Positions 60,701 through 64,000 of a stretch of DNA of 64,000 nucleotides are shown piece by piece; position 1 is the first letter of the stretch; each line of letters begins with the position of its first letter. The DNA is from Acidovorax sp. YS12 (GTDB taxonomy: Bacteria > Pseudomonadota > Gammaproteobacteria > Burkholderiales > Burkholderiaceae_C): NCBI GenBank assembly GCA_021496925.1, contig CP053915.1:4615501-4679500 (forward strand), given 5' to 3'. The position numbers were made by a program, and so were the translations under genes. Under the pieces are notes generated by a model that ran no database searches, was not told the origin of the DNA, and worked only from the letters and a program-made list of their open reading frames with translations.

Positions 60701-60939
60701 ATCCGGCGGACATGGCCATCACGCGCGCCATCATCGCGCTTGGGGCATCAATGGGGCTGAAACTGGTGGCCGAGGGCGTGGAAGACGTTGCCACGGGCCG
60801 GGTGCTGACAGCCCTGGGATGCGATGAACTGCAGGGCTTCCATTTCAGCCGCCCTTTGCCGGTGCCGGCACTGGAGCGCTGGGCGGCAGGGGGCGCTTTG
60901 CCCGATCCGCGCGCCCATGCGGAGTCTGCGGCAGGCTAA
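57727..60939 (+). CDS. HAMP-PAS-GGDEF-EAL cyclic-di-GMP protein
   Basis: The 1070-residue membrane protein has an N-terminal membrane segment (LMLIYLLDLTAVIYVSGILI), a periplasmic sensor region to about residue 290, a second segment, a HAMP region (QIAKPLQQLARVADEARRSG), and two PAS-like regions (about 380-640). Next come a GGDEF domain with intact RLGGDEFVVV and an EAL domain with LEALLRW, ELEITESQLM and IDDFGTGYSS. All catalytic motifs look intact, so it could both make and degrade cyclic-di-GMP. ATG 57727 is the first in-frame ATG. A palindromic repeat begins at the stop. Confidence 0.93.
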   Translation: MAFMHRVSGWLGRLSVGRKLMLIYLLDLTAVIYVSGILIHEKYLAINFARKEMVGTEYVEVVRDGLLGAFAPQAPAVSARPLLARLEAVRAEHDAVLSSASMSEPFQATLAALGDAPAGAGGQQQLLREGRELLTTVGNQSNLILDPDLDSYYVMSLMILRYPELLQVLHETQQFLRSGAHAQGPGGPAQLLTLVGRMDAALQGIESDHGQAFIAGNAALREALGTQREALRASITELLRQLQAIAAGGAPTDLAAVGLRSEQVLVALRDAWNVATVQMHRLLDNRVDVQFHRMWLHMGTAMLLLGCILSLVTLVARQIAKPLQQLARVADEARRSGDHRLRAVWSSRDEIGRLVTAFNEMLAQLDRERLQQQELAASARAAQAQRELVEALPIPMVVTSIPEHEVLHANAPARPWLNGVARDPWRQGLEPGVRARFFQRLADHDVVDEFEVRWKGGGEPLWAVLSARRLRFQGRDAMLTAFTPINVLKVMERRLELWAKVFEASSEGIIIMGPDLHIISVNKAFCRSTHYDFYELLGERLALLLDEDGGDAPLCERIWDTMRERESWQGEVRFRRRSGETYPAWLMVSAVREGGKGGAVANHIGIAIDITDRKLNEERIRFLAHHDVLTELPNRSLCEQRLQAALAQARAASGRVAVLFIDLDRFKSINDTLGHHIGDGLLRSVAARLTQSVRGQDTVSRLGGDEFVVVMQGVAGREDVQQLVEQRLIPLIRQAHLVEGHELHVSCSVGMALYPEDGQELEELMRRADAAMYEAKTTGRDMACFYSAQTDQRALARQSLEQYLRRALERNEFSLHYQPRVRAQNGQLVGLEALLRWTHPTLGMVPPSEFIHIAEEAGLIRGIGAWVLQEACAQWMRWRQDTGAGAQALGRTVMSVNLSAAQLADPQLVPDVQAVLKRLGMPASALELEITESQLMDNAHAAQQQLAALKALGVHLSIDDFGTGYSSLAYLKRFDIDKLKIDRSFVRELLTNPADMAITRAIIALGASMGLKLVAEGVEDVATGRVLTALGCDELQGFHFSRPLPVPALERWAAGGALPDPRAHAESAAG

Positions 60940-60981
60940 AAAAGCCTCCAGCGCTTATGGGGCAAGCGCTGGAAGCTATGG
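60937..60981 (-). repeat. Palindromic repeat copy after the GGDEF-EAL gene
   Basis: AAAAAAGCCTCCAGCGCTTATG, loop, CAAGCGCTGGAAGCTATG. It begins within the TAA stop codon (60937-60939) of the upstream gene. Confidence 0.88.
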
Positions 60982-61002
60982 GTTTGATAGCGGCGCGAAA
61001 GC

Positions 61003-61449
61003 TCAGCCCGCCAGCGCTGCCTTCACGGCGGCCGAGACCTGGCCCATGTCGGCCTTGCCCGCCAGGCGGGCCTTGACCACGCCCATGACCTTGCCCATGT
61101 CGCCGGGGCCGGCGGCGCCTACTTCGGCCACGATGGCTTTCACGGCGTCGAGGATCTCGGCCTCGGACATGCGCGCGGGCAGGTAGGCCTGCAGCACGGC
61201 CAGTTCGGCCTTTTCCTTGTCGGCCAGGTCCTGGCGGCCCGCGCCCTCGAAGGCGGTGATGCTGTCCTTGCGCTGCTTGATGAGCTTGTCCACGATGGCG
61301 ACGATGGCCGCGTCGTCCAGCGTGATGCGTTCATCGACTTCCTTTTGCTTCATGGCCGCCTGCAGCAGGCGGATGGTGCCCAGGCGCTCGCTGTCCTTGG
61401 CGCGCATGGCGGTCTTCATGTCTTCGGTGATCTGGTCCTTGAGTCCCAT
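61003..61449 (-). CDS. yqeY: GatB/YqeY domain protein
   Basis: The 148-residue helical protein has the YqeY core: MKTAMRAKDSERLGTIRLLQ, VVDKLIKQRKDSI-type helix (IVDKLIKQRKDSITAFEGAG), and LQAYLPARMSEAEI. It is a relative of the GatB C-terminal domain and may act in tRNA-dependent amidation; its exact function is unknown. It lies after rpsU on the same strand, with a terminator between them, an order conserved in betaproteobacteria. Confidence 0.9.
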   Translation of the reverse strand: MGLKDQITEDMKTAMRAKDSERLGTIRLLQAAMKQKEVDERITLDDAAIVAIVDKLIKQRKDSITAFEGAGRQDLADKEKAELAVLQAYLPARMSEAEILDAVKAIVAEVGAAGPGDMGKVMGVVKARLAGKADMGQVSAAVKAALAG

Positions 61450-61470
61450 GTCGTTCTCTCCATGTCGAAA

Positions 61471-61509
61471 AACAAAAAACCCGCGCTTGGCGTCCCTAGC
61501 GCGGGTTTT
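61471..61509 (-). terminator. Intrinsic terminator of rpsU
   Basis: The minus strand forms a 12-bp stem (arms 61476-61487 and 61498-61509, AAAACCCGCGCT and its complement) with a T-run on the exit side. It lies between rpsU and yqeY, so yqeY probably has its own promoter or depends on read-through. Confidence 0.88.
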
Positions 61510-61528
61510 CGAGAAGGCTGTGCGCTGA

Positions 61529-61741
61529 TCAGTACAGCTTCTTGGGCAGCTGCATGCTGCGCACGCGCTTGTAGTGGCGCTTGACGGCGGCAGCCTTCTT
61601 GCGCTTGCGCTCGGCAGTGGGCTTCTCGTAGAACTCGCGGGCGCGCAGGTCGGTCAGCAGGCCCAGCTTCTCGATGGTGCGCTTGAAGCGGCGCAGGGCC
61701 ACGTCAAAGGGTTCGTTCTCTTTTACACGGATGGTGGTCAT
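61529..61741 (-). CDS. rpsU: 30S ribosomal protein S21
   Basis: The 70-residue basic protein reads [20 protein letters not shown] and ends [17 protein letters not shown], which is S21. It is required for initiation on the small subunit. ATG 61741 is correct; an upstream in-frame extension is not part of S21. It is monocistronic by its terminator and divergent from the GGDEF gene. Confidence 0.97.
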
Positions 61742-61949
61742 TGGCGATTGTGTTCCAAAGTGTGCCTGCAGAGGGTTTCCGGGAAGATCGGGCCCGAGAG
61801 CCATGCCAGGCGGTTGTCCCCGTCTTTAACTAGTATTTGGCCGACGGGGCATGCCAGCAAAACCGAAGATTATATCTCGCGCCTGCCAAATATCAAGCAC
61901 GCTTATGCGCATGCTTACAAAGCGGCGGATTTGCGATACTGCGGCGCCT

Positions 61950-63122
61950 ATGACCATCTACGCCATGGACCCACGCACCACGGTGCTGATCGGCAGCATC
62001 ACGAGCGGCCTGATGGCCATCGTGCTGACCCTGCTGGCGCGCGCCACGCCGCTGCCCGTGCCGGGACTGCGCACCTGGGTTGCGGGCGCGTGGCTGGTGT
62101 TCCTGGCACTGCTGTTGCTGGGCCTGCGTGACTGGATCTCGCCGCTGGCCTCGGTCACGCTGGGCAACAGCGCCCTGGTGCTGGCGTACATCGTGTGGCT
62201 GGCTGGAACGCACCGGCACTTCGGCGAGCGCATGCGCTGGAAATCCTGGCTGGCCGCCGGGGCGCTGGCCATCGCCGCGGCGACCTGGTTCGTCTATGGC
62301 GAGGAGAGCTTTCGCCTGCGGGTGGTCATCGTCGCCGGGTTGTGCGCGTTCATCAGCGCCTACCACGCCGTCGTCCTGCTGCGCCATCCGCAGGCCGACC
62401 GCTTCGCCAAGTCGCTCGGCATCACGCTGACCACGTCCTGGCTCGCGGCCCTGGCCCTGGTCTACGGCACGCGGGCGCTGCACGCCGCCGCCTTGCCCCA
62501 GGGCGACAGCGGCCTGCTGACCCAGGACGTGATCCAGATCATCTACACCGGCAGCTTCACCATCTGCAACCTGATGCTCGTCATCGGCTTCGCCACCATG
62601 GCCTCGGACTACGTGCGCACCTGGATCGAGAACCAGGCGATCCGCGATCCGCTGACCGGCACGCTCAACCGCAAGGCACTGATGGAGTGCCTGGAGTGCG
62701 AGCACGCGCGCAGCGCCCGCACTGGCCAGACCTTCAGCGTGGCCATGCTGGACGTGGACCACTTCAAGCGCATCAATGACGGGCACGGCCACCTCGTGGG
62801 CGACCGGGTGCTCGTGCACCTGTGCCGCCGCCTGGAGAACCTGGTGCGGCCCTACGACGTCGTGGCCCGCTTCGGTGGGGAAGAATTCGTCATCGTGATG
62901 CCGCAGACGCCGCTGCACGTGGCCTTGCAGGCGGTGCGGCGCATCCTGGACGAAGCGGCCAACGTCGATGGCACTTCCCTGCCCTCCTTCACGGTCAGCG
63001 CGGGGCTGACCGAATGGTTCGCCGGCGATGGCCCGATCGACGCCATGATCGCGCGTGCCGACGCCGCGCTCTACGCCGCCAAGGCCAATGGGCGCAACCG
63101 CGTGGAGATCGTGGCCGTCTAG
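61950..63122 (+). CDS. Membrane-bound diguanylate cyclase
   Basis: The 390-residue protein has about six or seven membrane segments in residues 10-215 (LIGSITSGLMAIVLTLLARA and onward) and a C-terminal GGDEF domain (about 225-390) with DPLTGTLNRKAL and the active loop FGGEEFVIVM. The I-site RxxD is not obvious. It should make cyclic-di-GMP in response to a membrane-sensed signal. ATG 61950 is used; ATG 61965 (MDPRTTV) is an alternative. Its stop overlaps that of the convergent flavoprotein gene. Confidence 0.9.
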   Translation: MTIYAMDPRTTVLIGSITSGLMAIVLTLLARATPLPVPGLRTWVAGAWLVFLALLLLGLRDWISPLASVTLGNSALVLAYIVWLAGTHRHFGERMRWKSWLAAGALAIAAATWFVYGEESFRLRVVIVAGLCAFISAYHAVVLLRHPQADRFAKSLGITLTTSWLAALALVYGTRALHAAALPQGDSGLLTQDVIQIIYTGSFTICNLMLVIGFATMASDYVRTWIENQAIRDPLTGTLNRKALMECLECEHARSARTGQTFSVAMLDVDHFKRINDGHGHLVGDRVLVHLCRRLENLVRPYDVVARFGGEEFVIVMPQTPLHVALQAVRRILDEAANVDGTSLPSFTVSAGLTEWFAGDGPIDAMIARADAALYAAKANGRNRVEIVAV

Positions 63123-64000
63123 CCGGGCAGCGCCTGCGCGCAGGCGTGGGCGCTGGCCCAGGCCCACTGGAAGTTGTAGCCGCCCAGCCAGCCGGTGATG
63201 TCCACCACCTCGCCGATGCAGTACAGGCCGGGCTGTGCCTTGGCCTCCATGGTCTGCTGCGAGAGCGCGCGCGTGTCCACGCCGCCCAGCGTCACCTCGG
63301 CTTTCCTGTAGCCCTCGGTGCCCGTGGGCACCAGCTCCCAGCGCGCCAGGCGCGCGGCCAGCAGGTGCAGTGCCTTGTCGCTGGCCTCGTTGATGGGGCG
63401 CTGCCACTGCGCATCCTGCGCGGCCCAGGCGTCGGCCAGGCGGCCGGGCACGAGGGCGGCGAGTTCGTTGGCGATCCGCTTGCGCGAGCGCGCCTTGGCC
63501 TGCAGCAGCGCGGCGGGCAGGTCCACGCCCGGCGCCAGGTCGATGGACAGCGGCTGGCCCGGCTGCCAGTAGCTCGAAATCTGCAGCACGGCGGGGCCGG
63601 ACAGGCCCCGGTGGGTGAACAGCAGGTCCTCGTGGAAGGCCGTGCGCTCCTTCCTTTTGCCGCCGGGCCGCCCCAAGGCAAAAGCGGCCCCCTCGGGGGG
63701 CAGCGACCCGCGCAGCGGCGGAGCGTGGGGGCCTTCATGGTGGCCTGTGCTGATTTCGACTGGCAGCGCCAGGCCCGCCAGTTGCGCGTAGGGGGCCCAG
63801 GCGTCGCCGTTGAAGGTCAGCGGCACCAGGCCCGGGCGCTGCGCCACCAGCGGCAGGCCGAACTGGCGCGCCAGCCGGTAGCCCAGGTCGCTCGCGCCGA
63901 TCTTCGGGATTGACAGCCCGCCCGTGGCGATGACCAGGCTGCGCGCCGCGACCGGGCCGCGATCGGTATCGATTTGATAGCTGCCAGCGCTTTCCCTGTA
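63119..64000 (-). CDS. BaiN/HI0933-like flavoprotein with in-frame repeats, cut by window end
   Basis: The 293 visible residues are the C-terminal part of a BaiN/HI0933-family NAD(P)/FAD-dependent oxidoreductase. It has ATGGLSIPKIGASDLGYRLA, FHEDLLFTHRGLSGPAVLQI, VTLGGVDTRALSQQTMEAK and LYCIGEVVDITGWLGGYNFQ. The N-terminus lies beyond 64000. Two repeats lie in frame: a palindromic element giving YRESAGSYQ at the visible start, and a larger GC-rich element at 63650-63738 giving about 30 extra residues before FHEDLLF. The frame is intact through both. Confidence 0.88.
   Translation of the reverse strand, partial: YRESAGSYQIDTDRGPVAARSLVIATGGLSIPKIGASDLGYRLARQFGLPLVAQRPGLVPLTFNGDAWAPYAQLAGLALPVEISTGHHEGPHAPPLRGSLPPEGAAFALGRPGGKRKERTAFHEDLLFTHRGLSGPAVLQISSYWQPGQPLSIDLAPGVDLPAALLQAKARSRKRIANELAALVPGRLADAWAAQDAQWQRPINEASDKALHLLAARLARWELVPTGTEGYRKAEVTLGGVDTRALSQQTMEAKAQPGLYCIGEVVDITGWLGGYNFQWAWASAHACAQALPG
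63650..63738 (-). repeat. GC-rich repeat inserted in frame in the BaiN-like gene
   Basis: The segment contains nested hairpins (GGCCCCCTCGGGGGG-type arms and GGCCCCCACGCTCCGCCGC) and encodes HEGPHAPPLRGSLPPEGAAF and about 14 further residues. These are not part of the family, whose homologues pass straight from the preceding strand to the FxEDLLF motif. Confidence 0.65.
63971..64000 (-). repeat. Palindromic repeat inserted in frame, cut by window end
   Basis: GATTTGATAGCTGCCAGCGC and the start of the loop are visible. On the minus strand the frame of the BaiN-like gene reads RESAGSYQ through it, the same peptide as in the HAD 5' region and similar to argF. Confidence 0.85.

Overview
The window is a high-GC, tightly packed bacterial chromosome segment. 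Gene content and protein style point to a betaproteobacterium of the Comamonadaceae (Acidovorax, Alicycliphilus or Diaphorobacter-like). The clues are a short H-NS homologue with the C-terminal GRGKPPRW motif, a Bug-type solute receptor, DUF3579, the purM / AI-2E exporter / hda neighbourhood, and a distinctive short palindromic repeat scattered between and inside genes. The family assignment is inference from the sequence alone.

Layout. 0-2 kb: a truncated DUF2946 gene, then a c-type cytochrome lipoprotein and an ApbE flavin transferase behind an FNR-like box. 2-3.7 kb: an IS110-family insertion sequence with a likely bridge-RNA region, flanked by two inverted-repeat structures. 3.7-13.5 kb: apaH, a CNNM/CBS membrane protein, H-NS, aconitase, a flavin monooxygenase, an MFS transporter and a rhomboid protease. 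13.5-14.4 kb: a gene-free stretch folded into a roughly 660-bp compound palindrome. 14.4-26.7 kb: a membrane-TPR protein, YkgJ-like protein, a Fur-controlled feoAB operon, aspA, argD-argF, a second compound palindrome, rpsT, murJ, a SirB1-family protein and a universal stress protein. 26.8-34.4 kb: a GlxA-type regulator with an isochorismatase-like hydrolase, purM with an AI-2E-family exporter, and hda, HAD phosphatase, pcnB and folK. 34.5-38.4 kb: GT2, GT39 (ArnT-like), GtrA-like and YdjC-type deacetylase genes, read here as a lipid A hexosamine-modification locus of the Flm/Lgm kind. 38.4-52 kb: a Bug receptor, ferredoxin reductase, epimerase-like protein, suhB, a secreted triple-repeat protein, trmJ, cysE, nitroreductase, alcohol dehydrogenase, SulP, mog, yjgA and pmbA. 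52-64 kb: an uncharacterised membrane protein, a patatin lipoprotein, a methyltransferase, a tartrate/malate dehydrogenase, an EamA transporter, two cyclic-di-GMP proteins, yqeY, rpsU and a truncated flavoprotein.

The most striking feature is a family of at least sixteen copies of a roughly 50-bp palindromic element (core AGCTGCCAGCGCTTG, loop, then CAAGCGCTGGAGGCC). Most copies sit just downstream of stop codons, where several look like terminators or supply the stop codon. At least four lie in frame inside conserved genes: acnA, argF, trmJ and a BaiN-like flavoprotein. They are read in three different reading frames and yield short extra peptides, a behaviour like that of Rickettsia palindromic elements. 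Two further repeat families occur: a short hairpin just past stop codons, and a larger GC-rich element inserted in frame in the BaiN-like gene.
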